From the NCBI GenBank assembly GCA_028583685.1, contig JAMXIF010000058.1, positions 17,828,529-17,892,528 of the forward strand: a stretch of 64,000 nucleotides of DNA. Direction: 5' to 3'. The DNA comes from Petaurus breviceps papuanus. Lineage: Eukaryota > Chordata > Mammalia > Diprotodontia > Petauridae. Of the stretch, positions 10,464-21,710 are shown piece after piece; the stretch's first letter is position 1, and the number at the start of each line of letters is the position of its first letter. Below the pieces are notes generated by a model. That model ran no database searches. It saw only the letters and a program-made list of their open reading frames with translations, and was not told the DNA's origin. The translations under genes were made by a program, and so were the position numbers.

Positions 10464-11235
10464 CAAACTTACATTCAATATATACAGAGATAAGTTTAGG
10501 CAAGGTAATTTGTGGAAGGAGAAAGCACTGACAATTGGCAAGTTCAAGAACAGGCTCATTGAGAACATACCTGAGCTAAGCCTTGAAGGATAATGGTTCT
10601 AAGAGGTGGAATTAGGAAGGCATCCACTGTAAGCATGGGGGATGGGGATGGGGATGGGGATGGTGTCAGCCTCAGCAAAATTCTCTGAGGTAAGAGAAGG
10701 AATGTGGCATTCAGGACTTGGATAGTTTGCTTTTTGCGAAACAGAATGAATAAATAAGGGTAATGTGAATAATGTTGGAAAGGAAATTTCAAGTCATATT
10801 TTCAATGACTTTACATACTAGGCTGAGTTGTTTACATTGATCCATGGGGCAATAGGGAGCCACTGACTGTTTTAACACAAGTGATATGGTCATATTTGTG
10901 CCTCAGAAAGATATTTCAGCAGATATGTAGAGGGTGAGTTATAGAGGGAAGAAACTAGAAGCAGGGAGACCAATTAATAATGCTGTTTATCATGGTCAAG
11001 ACTAGAGACAATGAGGATTTAGACTAGGGTTGTGATTGTAGGAATATAAATAGGGGGTGGGTAACAGATGCTACCGAGGCAGAAGCCATACATCTTGGCA
11101 GCATACAAAGAATGAGGGGAAAGGGAGAGGAAAAGATTCTTCCAAGGTTAATAAACCCGGGTGACTATGAAGATGGCAGTGTCCTCAACAGAAGGAAATA
11201 AGTTTACAAGTGGGCAGGTTTAAGGTGGAAAAAAT
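10464..11235 (-). repeat. L2/CR1-clade LINE, right part
   Basis: Antisense L2: ctgagctaagccttgaagga, atagggagccactgac, agcagggagaccaattaa, and gaagatggcagtgtcctc. Continues the L2 broken at 9752. Confidence 0.75.
10634..10664 (+). repeat. Short (GGGGAT)n tandem repeat
   Basis: About four copies of ggggat inside the L2. Confidence 0.85.
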
Positions 11236-12255
11236 TCCATTTAGGGTTGCCTGGCGGGCAATTTGGCAACCCAAGATTGCATATTTAGCTTCAGCAATAA
11301 TACTACCAGCCTGGGGTCTTGGCATCAGGTCTCTTGCCAAATTGGGGAAAAAAAAAAACTTCAACCACACGAATGGGGCCAAGGACCAAGAGCAGATTGT
11401 GCTGGTCAGATATACTATTGCCACTGGGAGTAAAAACATCTGGGGATACTGGAAGGAAGCAGGGGAAGTTTCCAGATGTGCTACAGAGTAAGGAAGAAGA
11501 AATTCAAGGGTTAGATTCAGGTCCTCTGATTTCAAATCTAGTGTTCTTTTCACTATACCTAGTTTCTTTGATATTTTGGTACAACTTCTGAAGTTGGAAA
11601 GTGTACCTGAGAAATTATAGGTGGGGAGAGGGGAGGCTGGCTCTAACATTCCTTTAACTGTCTTTTAGAGTGTTTTCTTAAAGGAATCGTGCTGGTTTTA
11701 TTAGTATCATTTAGGGTTTTGTTATCTTGAGAAACTCAGATATATTTGGAAGTAATAATAGCCTAGAAATCATAGGAAATTAAAAAACTGGAAGTGGAGT
11801 ATTTAAATGGATTAGGAGACATGCTAAAAGTGCCTCTGCAATCTCTTACTTTTGCTACCTTTTTGCTGAGTCTCTGATTATTGAATCATGGTGGATGATA
11901 AAAGCAAGTAAGGCCTCAGAAGGGCTTTTATTTTCTATACAGATTTATCTCTACTCAAACAAAGAATTACACAGCAACTTTGAAGGAACAAATTGTATCT
12001 TTCCAGACTTAAAGAGACTCAAAATTATCTTTATTTGATTTGCCAACTTGATTGTGACTCCTAATACTCAAAAGATTCTTTTCAAAGTGGACTTAAGAAA
12101 CATTTGATACTTGAGTATTTTTTGTATAACGTTAGTAACTCCTACCTACACTGTTACATTTCAATTTTAAAAGGGCCCATCCTATAGTGTAGCCACATGT
12201 TAGAGCAGATTCACAATATCCCAGAATCTCAGTTGGAAGAGACCTCTAAAAATAT
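11236..12255. other. Intronic sequence, largely unrecognised
   Basis: An open stretch on the minus strand (154 codons, 11649-11185) has no recognisable domain and overlaps L2 at its end. 11500-11570 resembles a SINE head in antisense (ttcaggtcctctgatttca). No gene is supported. Confidence 0.4.
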
Positions 12256-12497
12256 GGGTGGTGGTGTTTCAGTCACATCCAACTTTTTCTGACCCCATTT
12301 GGGGTTTTCTTGGCAGAGATACTGGAGTGGTTTGACATTTCCTTCTCCAGCTTATTTGACAGTTAAGGAAACTGAGGCCAACAGGGTTAAGTGACTTGCC
12401 CAGGGTCATACAGCTAGTAAGTATTTAGGCCACATTTGAACTCAGGTCCTCCTGACTCCCAAGGCTGGCCCTTTCTCCACTCTGCTACCTAGCAGTC
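12256..12497 (-). repeat. SINE-A
   Basis: Antisense tail tttggggttttcttggcag...actggagtgg through gcccagggtcatacagctag to the head. Confidence 0.88.
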
Positions 12498-12685
12498 TAT
12501 TTCATCCCTAAACAATAATCCCTTTTAAATCACATTGCCTTTGCTTTGAAGATCTCCAATCAGAGGATGCCCTGCCTTTTGAAGTAGTCAGTTCACTTTT
12601 GGATAGCTCTCAATGTTTAGGACATTTTTAAAAACTCCCTTCCACCCCCACCCTGAACTGTGCATCAATGCTGGTTTTGCCTCTT

Positions 12686-13012
12686 TAAAAAATTTTTTTT
12701 TAAATTTATTTTTAGTTTTCAACATTCATTTCTGCAAGATTTTGAGTTACAATTTCTTCTCTGCCTGTCTTTCCCCTACCCTCCACCCCAAAATAGCAAG
12801 CCTACTGAATACCCCTTCCCCCAATCTGTTCTCTGTTATATCCTCTCCCTTCACCACCTTAATCTTCTAGGAGGGCAAGATGGGTCTCTATACCCCAGTA
12901 CCTGTATATTTGTTTTTAAAACTTTGAGTTCCAGATTTTTTTACCCTTCTTCCCTCTTCACCCACCCCCACTGGGAAGATGAGCAATTCAATATAGATTT
13001 TACAGGAGTGGA
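12686..13012 (-). mobile_element. HAL1 3' fragment with double tail
   Basis: Antisense of the last 330 bases of the HAL1 at 57502-60350. Shared blocks include ccccaaaatagcaagcctac, gaatacccctt, caagatgg..tctataccccag and ccacccccactgggaagatg. Both 3'-tail motifs are present in the same order and spacing, so the double tail is a family trait. Confidence 0.85.
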
Positions 13013-13574
13013 CTGGCATGTAGCATGGGTGGTGGGGAGTGGTGGTCAATAAATCTGAAGGATCAGTTGGAGCCAGATTGTGGAGGGAATAATTTGTATT
13101 TTATATTATCCTAGAAGTAGAGGGAACAACATGGTCAGAACCATGCTTTAGGAATGCCAGTTTATCATCATGTGGAGGATGAACTGGAGAAGGGAAATAA
13201 TTGGGGGAGAGGCTGGTATATATTAGTCCAGGTGAAGGATGATGAGGGCCTATATTAAGAGAAAGAGAAGGGGTAAGGGAAGGGAATACACATTTATGTA
13301 GCACCTACTGTGTGCCCAGATACTGTGCTAAGTGCTTTATAAATATCTCCTTTAATCCTCACAACAGCCTTATGGGGTAGGCTGGATGTAAAAGAAGTTG
13401 TGTAGGTAGAAATAACAAGTTTCAGCAACTGATTTAAGAAGACAGTGAGAGGGAGTGAAGAGTTGAGGATAATGCCAAGATTGTGAAGCTGGAAGGATGG
13501 TTGTATCCTCCGCAGAAATAAGGAAATTGGGAAAACTGGATTTGGGGGCCCTATTTTGGCCTGGTTGACTGGAT
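13013..13574 (-). repeat. L2/CR1-clade LINE interrupted by a MIR-family SINE
   Basis: Antisense L2 (gagccagattgtggaggg, ccaggtgaaggatgatgagg; then gtttcagcaactgattt, ctggaaggatggttgta). Between them, 13280-13380 is an antisense MIR (gcacctactgtgtgccc, taatcctcacaacagc), which is therefore the younger. Confidence 0.78.
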
Positions 13575-13771
13575 TTTTTTCTCCAATTTTTAACATTTTT
13601 ATTTAAAGTTTTTAGTTCCAAATTCTATCCCTCTGTCCATATCTCCCTTCCTCCATCCCTGAGACACAGTAAGTAATCAGATAAAGGTTATGCATGTGTA
13701 ATTATATAAAATATTTCCATGTTAGGAAGAAAAAAAATGAAAAATAGCATGTTTCAGTCTGTATTCAAATA

Positions 13772-14331
13772 CCGTGTTTCCCCAATAATAAGACACTGTC
13801 TTATTATTTTTTTTTTTGGACAGAAAAACACCAGAGGGCTTATTTTCAGGGGAGGGNNNNNNNNNNNNNNNNNNNNNNNNNNNNNNNNNNNNNNNNNNNN
13901 NNNNNNNNNNNNNNNNNNNNNNNNNNNNNNNNNNNNNNNNNNNNNNNNNNNNNNNNNNNNNNNNNNNNNNNNNNNNNNNNNNNNNNNNNNNNNNNNNNNN
14001 NNNNNNNNNNNNNNNNNNNNNNNNNNNNNNNNNNNNNNNNNNNNNNNNNNNNNNNNNNNNNNNNNNNNNNNNNNNNNNNNNNNNNNNNNNNNNNNNNNNN
14101 NNNNNNNNNNNNNNNNNNNNNNNNNNNNNNNNNNNNNNNNNNNNNNNNNNNNNNNNNNNNNNNNNNNNNNNNNNNNNNNNNNNNNNNNNNNNNNNNNNNN
14201 NNNNNNNNNNNNNNNNNNNNNNNNNNNNNNNNNNNNNNNNNNNNNNNNNNNNNNNNCTTATTTTAGAGGAATCTTACACAGTTAGGGGAGGGCTTATTTT
14301 CGGGATAGGTCTTATTATCGGGGAAACACGG
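13772..14331. mobile_element. TA-flanked MITE of Tc1/mariner type, centre lost in an assembly gap
   Basis: The left end is ccgtgtttccccaataataag and the right end is cttattatcggggaaacacgg, near-perfect inverted repeats. Both are flanked by TA (13770-13771 and 14332-14333) inside an L1. Just inside the left terminus, aataagacactgtcttatt can fold back on itself. The visible arms (85 and 75 bases) match the copy at 32675-33091 almost base for base. Confidence 0.88.
13857..14256. other. Assembly gap (400 N)
   Basis: A run of exactly 400 N inside the MITE. The second copy has 261 bases between the corresponding points, so 400 is probably a nominal gap size. Any ORF through it is meaningless. Confidence 0.97.
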
Positions 14332-14620
14332 TAATCAGTTCTCTGGAGATGGATAGTATGCTTCATCATTAGTCCTTTGGGATTGTCTTGAATCATTGTA
14401 TTGCTGAGAATAGCTAAGTCATTCACAATCTTTCATCAAACAATATTGCTGTTACTATGTATAATGTTCACTTTGCATCAGTTCATGTAAGTCTTTCCAG
14501 GTTTTTCTAAAATCATCCTCTTTATCATTTCTTATAGCATAATAATATTCTATTACAATTATATAACACAGTTTGTTTAGACATTCCTCAATCAATGGGC
14601 ATTCCTTTGATTTCCAATTC

Positions 14621-14795
14621 TTTTTTTTTTCTTTTTGGAGGGCAATTGGGATTAAGTAACTTGCCCAAGGTCACATGGCTAGGTTGTGTGTGTGTGTGTG
14701 TGTGTGTGTTAAGTGTCTGAGGAGGGATTTGAGCTCAGGTCCTCCTGACTCCAGGGCCAGTGCTCTACTCAACTGCACCACCTAGCCTCCCCGCT
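14621..14795 (-). repeat. WSINE1-type SINE in an L1, with a (TG)n expansion inside
   Basis: Antisense SINE with target duplication gatttccaattc (14609-14620) / gattgccaattc (14796-14807). Where other copies read ttacacggctagtttttttgtgtg, this one carries about 12 TG units at 14685-14709. Confidence 0.9.
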
Positions 14796-15433
14796 GATTG
14801 CCAATTCTTAGCCATCACAAGAAGAGCTGCTATAAATATTTTTGTACAAATTTTTGTACAAATGTTCTTCCCCTCCCTCCCCCCTTTTTTGGATGCCTTT
14901 AGCTTATAGACCTAGAAGTAGTATGGCTGGATCAAAAGATATGCAGATTTTTATAGCCCTTTGGGCAGTCACAAATTGTTCCCCACAATAGTTGAATCAA
15001 TTCACAATTCCACCAATAGTGCATTAGTATCCCAGTTTTCCCACATTCCCTCCAACAAGCCAACATTTTCCTTTTTTGTCATATTAGCCAATCTAATAAG
15101 TGTGAGGTATTGTTTTAATTTGCATTTCTGTAATCAATAGTGATTTAGATCATTTTTCATATGACTTTAGATAGCTTTGTCTGAAAGCTGTCTTTCATAT
15201 CCTTCAACCATTTATCAATAAGGGAATGATTTATATTTTTATAAATTTGACTCAGTTCTCTATATATTTGAGAAATGAGGCCTTTATCAGAAATACTTGC
15301 TGCAAAATTTTCCTCCCCAGTTTTCTGCTAGTCTTATAATTTTGGGTGCATTGGTTTTGTTGTGTAAAAACTTTTTAATTTTATATCAAACTATTCCATG
15401 CTCTTTTAATTTGCTTATAGTATCCTTTATGTG

Positions 15434-16188
15434 TAAATCATGTGCCCTGGTTGACTTTCAGATGCTTCTGAAATTCTTCCTCATGGCAACGCTTCAAATA
15501 CGTGAATAAAACTATTATCTTCACCCCCTGAAATTTCTATTTGATGTAAATATTTAGTTCTCTCAATTAATTATCTCATAGCTTCATCTCAAGGCATTTC
15601 ACCATCCTAAGTGTTCTCTGTAAAGCCTCAAACTTAACAATGTCTTTCTTAAAATGTAATTCCCCAAAGCTGAAAGGAATATTCTATGTATGGTCTCATT
15701 AGCACAGAGTACAATAGGGCCATGACTAACATACTCTTCAATTGTAAGATTTGGGGGGGGATCTTGGAGAGCAATCCTCCTATAATGATGCTCAACATTG
15801 GGTTGGCTTCTTCTTGACCAGCATATTGCATTGTTGACTCCTGTGAGGTTTGTAGATATTTTTCAGATAAGCTGCCTGTTACCCTACATCTTCTCTATCT
15901 TGTATTTTTGACAGTGGCTCAACAATTATCTTTCTTTTCATCACCAGTTCTTTAGTCCATCTGGTTTTGGTAACTTATTTTGTTAAGTAAGCATAAAAAG
16001 ATAATTTTAACTCCATCTAGCCGTTGTGTTCTGTTCTCTTTAAATATCACTCGCCTTTGGCATTGTAGAATGGATACTAACTATGGGTTGACCAGATCTG
16101 CCTTCTCTGCCAGGATTCATCATATCTACCCCAAGCCAACAGTCCTGTCTTGTCTTTGATTTCTCTTCCTTCCCCCAACATGACTTAA
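15434..16188. other. Unresolved intronic sequence, possibly an old LINE/LTR remnant
   Basis: 15680-15920 (cattgggttggcttcttcttg, gcattgttgactcctgtgagg, cagataagctgcctg) has the feel of an ancient dispersed repeat that I cannot name. No gene signal. Confidence 0.35.
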
Positions 16189-16273
16189 ACACACACACAC
16201 ACACGCACACGCACACACATGCACGCACACACACACACATGCACACACGAACACACACGCACACACGAACACA
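16189..16273 (+). repeat. Interrupted (AC)n microsatellite
   Basis: About 85 bases of AC units with scattered acgcac and atgcac variants, so an ageing microsatellite. Confidence 0.97.
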
Positions 16274-16389
16274 TGTATGCACCAGCTCTTTTTGTTATCC
16301 CTAGTTTTCATTGCCAGACTTATCTCCTTTGAACCTTGATCATTTCTGACAATATTTTTTATAAGACTGCAATAAGCTTTCTATTTATC

Positions 16390-16543
16390 TTTTTTTTTGC
16401 TTTTTGGAGGGCAATTTGGGTTAAGTGACTTGCCCAAGGTCGCATGGCTAGTTTTTTTTTTGTGTAAGTATCTGAGGCCAGACTTGAATCCAGGTCCTCC
16501 TCACTTCAGGGCCAGTGTTCTATTCACTGTGGCACCTACCCAC
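16390..16543 (-). repeat. WSINE1-type SINE
   Basis: T-run, tttggagggcaatttggg, gacttgcccaaggtcgcatgg, ggtcctcctcacttcaggg. Confidence 0.88.
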
Positions 16544-16576
16544 TCCTCTCTTCCATTTTCTGCCTGCTTCTGTTGT

Positions 16577-16817
16577 TTCAGAAAGAGTCATTTCAGTTAT
16601 ATCTGTCTCTTCATGCCCCTATTTAGGCTTTTCTTAGCAAAGATACTGGTGTGATTTGCCACTTCCTTCTCCAGCTCATTTTTCAGATGAAGTTGGTTAA
16701 ATGACTTGCCCAGGGTCACACAGCCAGTAAATACCTGACGCCAGATTTGAGCTCATGAAGATGAGTCTTCCTGTCCTCAGGCCTGGTGTTTTATCCACTG
16801 CACCATTTAGCTACCCC
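16577..16817 (-). repeat. SINE-A
   Basis: ttagcaaagatactgg, ccttctccagctcatttt, cagggtcacacagcc, head accatttagctacccc. Confidence 0.88.
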
Positions 16818-17301
16818 AGTACATATCTTTTAAAAATCTCAGTTGCTTGGCTTGCTGTATACTCACATCTTTTGATAACTCCTCCTGCTCCTCCCTATTG
16901 GAATCATATCCTCTATTTCTTCAGAATTTCTTTTTTGAGAGATTTCCTACCTTCCTGTGCTGATTCGCCCCTATAGAATTTTAGGCCATGGGATCCTACC
17001 TGTTTTCTTTTCTCTGCCTTACTGAAATCTCTAGCCAAATCTAGGATGCTTGTCAGACTATGCTTGTATTTCCTCTACTCCTCTGTGACAAATTCAGGGA
17101 TGGTAGTCATTGCCCCTTGAGGCTTGTACCATTTTTCACTCTAGCACATCCATCTTGCTTGTTGGTGAGAGATCCAGAATCAGTGTCCCCTTCATTGGTT
17201 CCTCTGCTAAAATGAAATGATCACTAAAAGCAAGCTAAGTAATGTTTATCTAGTCAGCTTTTGACAGGGAAAGAGGTGTAATAGATATCTGGATAACTGA
17301 A
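16818..17301. other. Intronic sequence with no recognised feature
   Basis: Single-copy-looking DNA, no supported element. Confidence 0.45.
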
Positions 17302-17431
17302 ATCCCATAAGTGAAATAGTGGATAAAGTAGATCAGAGTCAGGAAGACCTGAGTTCAAATCCTTCCTCAGACACTTAAACTAGTTTTGTGATCCCAGGTA
17401 AGTTTTTTTTTTAAACCTATGTCTGCCTGTC
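17302..17431 (+). repeat. MIR-family SINE, left part
   Basis: gtggataaagtagatc, caggaagacctgagttcaaatcc, agacacttaaactag. The element resumes at 17680-17860 (cttcatctatgaaatg, gattgttgtgagaattcaatg, gtaaagtgctttgcaaactc), giving a MIR3-like whole. Confidence 0.72.
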
Positions 17432-17679
17432 TGGACATGTAGGTGGTGCAGTGGATAGAGAGCTGGGTCTGGAGTCAGGAAGATCAAAGTTCAAATCTGG
17501 CCTCAGACATTTACTAGTCATGTGACCCTGGGCAAATCACTTAACTTTCTTTGCCTCAGTTTCCTCATCTGTAAAATAAGCTGGAGAAGGAAATAGCAGA
17601 CCACTCCAGTATCTTTGCCAAGAAAACCCCAAATGAGGTCAGGAGAAACTGGACATGACTGAAAAAAGACTAAACAACA
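17432..17679 (+). repeat. SINE-A inserted in a MIR-family SINE
   Basis: Full element from gtaggtggtgcagtgg to gactaaacaacag, lying between the two halves of the MIR. Confidence 0.88.
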
Positions 17680-17860
17680 GTGATGCCTTGCCTTCTTCAT
17701 CTATGAAATGTTGCTAATAATACTCCCACCTCCCCTGATCCCCCAGGATTGTTGTGAGAATTCAATGAGTTAATGAGTGTGAGAGTTAAATGTAAAGTGC
17801 TTTGCAAACTCTAGTACTAACTGCATAAACATTAGCTGTTATTTTGCCTGCGTGCCAGGC
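17680..17860 (+). repeat. MIR3-like SINE, right part
   Basis: Continuation of the SINE broken at 17431, ending in the MIR3 tail and an agctgttatt terminus. Confidence 0.7.
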
Positions 17861-18796
17861 TGTGATCTATTCCTCAAATGTCTTTTCAGGCCCAGTTTTT
17901 ACAACGTATTTTCATGGAAGCTCTTAAAATGCACCTGAATCATTGAATAGAATCGAGTTTGGTGGTTGCTCAGGCAGGAAGTGTTCATTTCCTTTTCTGT
18001 GGCTGGCATGGTCATTTCTGGCATTTGTTTTCTGCCAGCCCTCACTGAGGGAAAAAATGTCCTTCAGATCTGACGTTGGCTATTGTCTGGATCCTGCCAG
18101 GGGGAGTTGATTATTTAGTCTCTGTGACCAAGCCTCAGAATAGGGAGCCTCCTTTAGCTGGAAGCAGGGGTGAATCTGTCACACCAGAGCACATGGATGC
18201 AACCCCTGGAGGAGGGCATATGGGAGAATAAGCAGGCCCAGAAGTGAGTGGGATGAAATTAGAAATAGTTGAAAGGGCAGCCAGGTCTGGTTGCAGAGAC
18301 TGGGAGTCAGGGTGGGGAAGAGGCCTGAGTAAGATGCCTTTTGACATTTTAGTGGAATCAACTTTCATAAGCAGTCAAGCATCACCTCCTATAAGAAAAA
18401 ACACTTCCTACCTAAGGGTGTGATTGAAGTTTGATTAAGTATTTCTATATAGGAATTAACATAGAAGCTCTGGGAACCTTTAGCTCAGCAGTTTTATTTT
18501 ACAGTTAAAATATACCATATAAAAAGGATGGTTCTCCCTAAACACTCCCAACCCCACCCCATCTTTACTATGCATCAAGGCTCACAATAAGTTTTTTTGC
18601 TCATTTTCAAGTCAGCTTGGTTGGTTAACTTCTGCCAGACTATTCCCCTATCTTCAGGATGTGAAAACTGGATATTTAGAACATAGTGTGCTCCAAGTTA
18701 GGTGCAATATAATTTAAAACAGATCATTTGGACATAACTTTAAAGGGTTTACTTCACTGTTTTTATGTTTAACTTTTTTTCCTTAGGGCACAGTTA
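17861..18796. other. Repeat-free intronic block
   Basis: About 930 bases with none of the repeat signatures that fill the neighbouring DNA. 17880-18120 is moderately GC-rich and single-copy in look. No ORF of interest. Confidence 0.5.
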
Positions 18797-18996
18797 TTGT
18801 GGTATGGTGGAAGGGGTAAAGGTTATGGAATCAAAGCATGTGTGTTCATATCCTGGCTCTGATACTTGTTACCTGTGTGATCTTGGGAAAGACCCTTAAA
18901 CCTTTCTGGGCGTCAGTTTCTATATCTGTAAAATGGGGGGTTTGGACGAGATGGCTTCTGAACTTCCTTCCAGCTATAGAGCTGTGATTTTGTAAT
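18797..18996 (+). repeat. MIR-C SINE
   Basis: gtggtatggtggaagg head, gtgtgatcttgggaaagac, tgtaaaatggggggtttgga and tail cttccttccagctatagagc. Confidence 0.75.
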
Positions 18997-20035
18997 CCTC
19001 TGGAGTAAATGATTCTCATCTTTAATTCGTGCTATATTAATGTGGTATTTATAGCATAAACCTTGATTCTGTTTAGGGAAGGGTGGCTAGAAAATAGAAA
19101 TTCTGATTTAAACATGGTGGATAATGATTCCTCTACTTCCTCTCATCCTAAGGGGTAAGAGGATGGTACACATAGTGCTTGGGTTTCTCTTGTTCAACAA
19201 CAAATCTTTTCTTAGTCTCACTCCTTCTAAGCCCTATGGCACCCAAGTTGGGAAAAAGTGAGCACATCTTTTTCCAACCTGATTTGACTGGTTTTAATTT
19301 TATGGGTCTTGTAAAACAATTTCCCAAAAAGCTCCAGAAGAGCTGCAGATGTGCATTCATAGAAGGGAGTGAGCGCCCCAATACCAATGGTCAGGACAAA
19401 AACAGAAAAGCAGGAATGATTTAAATGACCATGTCTTGACAAAGCCTAAAGGCTTTGTTACTTTGCTGGCTAATTTTAACTCTTTTTGCTCTCTCGTTCT
19501 CTTCCTTCTCCCAGAAATCATTGAAAAATGCTGTTTCCCTAATCTTTAATCATAGCTTCTTAGTAGATTAAATTGTGACCCAAATGTGTGTGTATTTCAA
19601 AATATATGCATATTTGGTAGTTTTTAAGTAATTTGGGACTTGAAAATTATTACTGCATAAAACACTTGCCTACTAGATTCAGAGGCCTTCCAAAAGAGGA
19701 ATATAGTCTAGACAGCTAACAAAAGTTCACACTAAAAGTAGATATTGACAGGAAAGAAATTTTTTAAAAAGCCTGTGTGTGTGTCTAGGAAAAACAAAAG
19801 TAGCCTATTTCCTATCCAAAAAATTCACTTCTATGAAGTTTCCTCTAGAGGAAAATTCTGCTGAAGATTTCAAATGTTACTTTTACTTTGTTCTTAGTCA
19901 ACATGAAACCAAACTTGCTTCTCCCCTATTAGGTTAAAAATTCCTTAGTCAGAGACCTGTTACTCTTGTGGTATGTGATACAATATTTCACAAATGATGT
20001 TTAGCAAATTTCCTAGGTTGGCAGAATTTCTGCAC
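18997..20035. other. Intronic sequence with no recognised feature
   Basis: Overlapping open stretches at 19148-19442 in several frames show no protein-family resemblance. No repeat signature. Confidence 0.45.
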
Positions 20036-20215
20036 TAGAACCATAAAACAATAGAACTGGAAGAGATTTTCAAATCATCTACTCCAACCCCTTCATTTTA
20101 CAGAAGAGGAAACTGAGGCTCAGAAACGAAGTGCCTTGGACAAATAAGTAACAAAGCCAGGATGCAAACCCAGGTTCTTGGGTCCCTAAACTGCTGCCAC
20201 TATACCATCTCTTGA
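20036..20215 (-). repeat. MIR-C SINE
   Basis: Antisense: aatagaactggaagag, ctactccaaccccttcattt, gaggaaactgaggctcag, caaacccaggttcttgg. Confidence 0.75.
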
Positions 20216-21271
20216 TGACGCAAGAAACCAGAGAAGGCACATAGACATCCATTCATGGTAGGAAAGTTTGCCTCCTCTGCTCTTGAGTTAGTCTCTAAAA
20301 AAAAGTTTCAGACTGGATTTTCAACCACTTCAACCTCTACCAGGTATATATTTCCTGGGGCAGTGGCCATAATTATGAAAACAGGATTTCTGTTTTGAAA
20401 GCTTTTCCCATTGTTCAGAGACTTCTTGTTCTACTGCCAGGTGGGGAAGAAAGTTCTCTTCTGTCATGTTTTTGCTTTGTCTTTCTCTTAGATAGAGGCT
20501 TAGCCAACCACCCAGATTAATTTAGGAAGATTTCTGCTGAAGACAATAAGAAATGGAGTTTACATTTCAAAGATCTGGTGTAGATTTAAGATGGTCTTGT
20601 CACCAAGAATATTATGACTAGAACAGTTCACTGAAGAAGAAGCTAGAATCTGTTTTGGTCTCAAAGGGCTTCCCATGGAAGACCTCCATCTCTGGGAAGA
20701 TGTGGATAAACAATCCTGCATTGAATGAGGTTGGCATTGCAGAGGAGGATTCTGAGGAGTAAAGCTGATCAGAGTTCCAGCAGAGGGTTGATTGATAGCT
20801 TTGCTTTTGTTCTGGTTAATCATGAATTCTTTACACAGAACAACTTGTACAGCAAACATTTGCTTCTTTGTTTTCTGTCCTATTAAATGTCATACTTCTC
20901 TTGGCATATATGTTCATGGTGGTGGAGAGGAGCTGGAGGAAGCATATGTTTTAAAAAAATACCCTAACAACCCCCTACAAACTTAATTTCATGACATTGT
21001 AGGCTGGGAAGGGAAGTGTGAGCATACACACATGTATTGTCTCATTAACATCAAGAATCAACCACTCTAAGATACATCTTCCTCTTCCCAACCTGAAAGA
21101 GCCTAACCATTTAAGCAAAGCCTGACACTCCCTAATTCTTGAGCTCCTTTCATAAGTGTAGATCCAGGAAACAGCAGGAGGAAGGTTAAAGGATTTGGTG
21201 GTGGTGGTTTTAATTTTTTAATGACACTTCCTTCCTCATTCTGAGTAATTCAGACCTGGCTTGTTTGACTG
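20216..21271. other. Intronic sequence with no recognised feature
   Basis: About 1 kb without recognisable repeats or coding signal. Confidence 0.45.
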
Positions 21272-21470
21272 ACTCTTTCGTAGAATTGTGGAACTGGAAG
21301 AGACCTCAGAGGTTATCTACTTCAAACTCAATGGAAAACATGAGACTCTTCTCTAACAGTGCCTGATGAATGGCCATCTAAGCTTCTGTTTAAAAACCTG
21401 AGAACTTGCTATTCTCTGGCTTTGTCCATTTGCAAGCAGCTCAGTTTAAGCTTTTCCTTCCATCAATCTG
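21272..21470 (-). repeat. CR1/L3-like LINE 3' end
   Basis: gtagaattgtggaactggaag, acctcagaggttatctac, then gtgcctgatgaatggccatc, taagcttctgtttaaaaacc: the antisense CR1/L3 terminus layout, also seen at 63710. Confidence 0.6.
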
Positions 21471-21534
21471 AAATCTTTCCCTTCCACTTTCCTCTCCAGA
21501 CTTCTCAAAGGCAGGAAAGACAGCATATAATGAC

Positions 21535-21710
21535 TGACATTTTGTCTGGCCAAAGTCTAAAGTGCTTTGTGTTTGCATGTTTCTTTGATTATCACAGTAA
21601 CACTGTGAGGTAGATACTGCAGGAATTATACCCATCTTATAAAGAAGTAAACTGAAATTCAAAGATGTTAAAAGGACTTGCCTGGGAGATCAAGGGTAGG
21701 TGACTGTGAT
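21535..21710 (-). repeat. MIR3-like SINE
   Basis: aagtgctttgtgtttgcatg, cacagtaacactgtgaggtag, cccatcttataaag, gacttgcctgggagatcaagg. Confidence 0.6.

Larger units (their letters stand above)
13575..15433 (-). mobile_element. L1 LINE, 3' part, split by a DNA transposon and a WSINE1-type SINE
   Basis: Antisense L1: 3' UTR at 13575-13769, then 14334-14620, then 14796-15433 with ORF2 C-terminal and downstream-reading sequence (gaagagctgctataaat, ggctggatcaaaag, ttgcatttctgtaatcaatag, gagaaatgaggcctttatc). It matches the L1 at 56441-57501 block for block. Dead copy. Confidence 0.88.

Noticed and set aside
12613-13052. Plus-strand open frames of 85 and 130 codons
   Set aside because: They are antisense readings of the HAL1 double tail and the adjoining L2.
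13101-13304. 67-codon minus-strand open frame as a small gene
   Set aside because: Its text (PHHPSPGLIYTSLSP..FPSPVHPPHDD) is decayed L2 coding sequence.
13719-14334. Long open frames of 172-188 codons across 13719-14334
   Set aside because: They run through the 400-N gap, so most residues are unknown. The real sequence is a MITE.
16040-16311. Cysteine/valine-rich open frames on the minus strand
   Set aside because: They are read from the AC microsatellite at 16189-16273.
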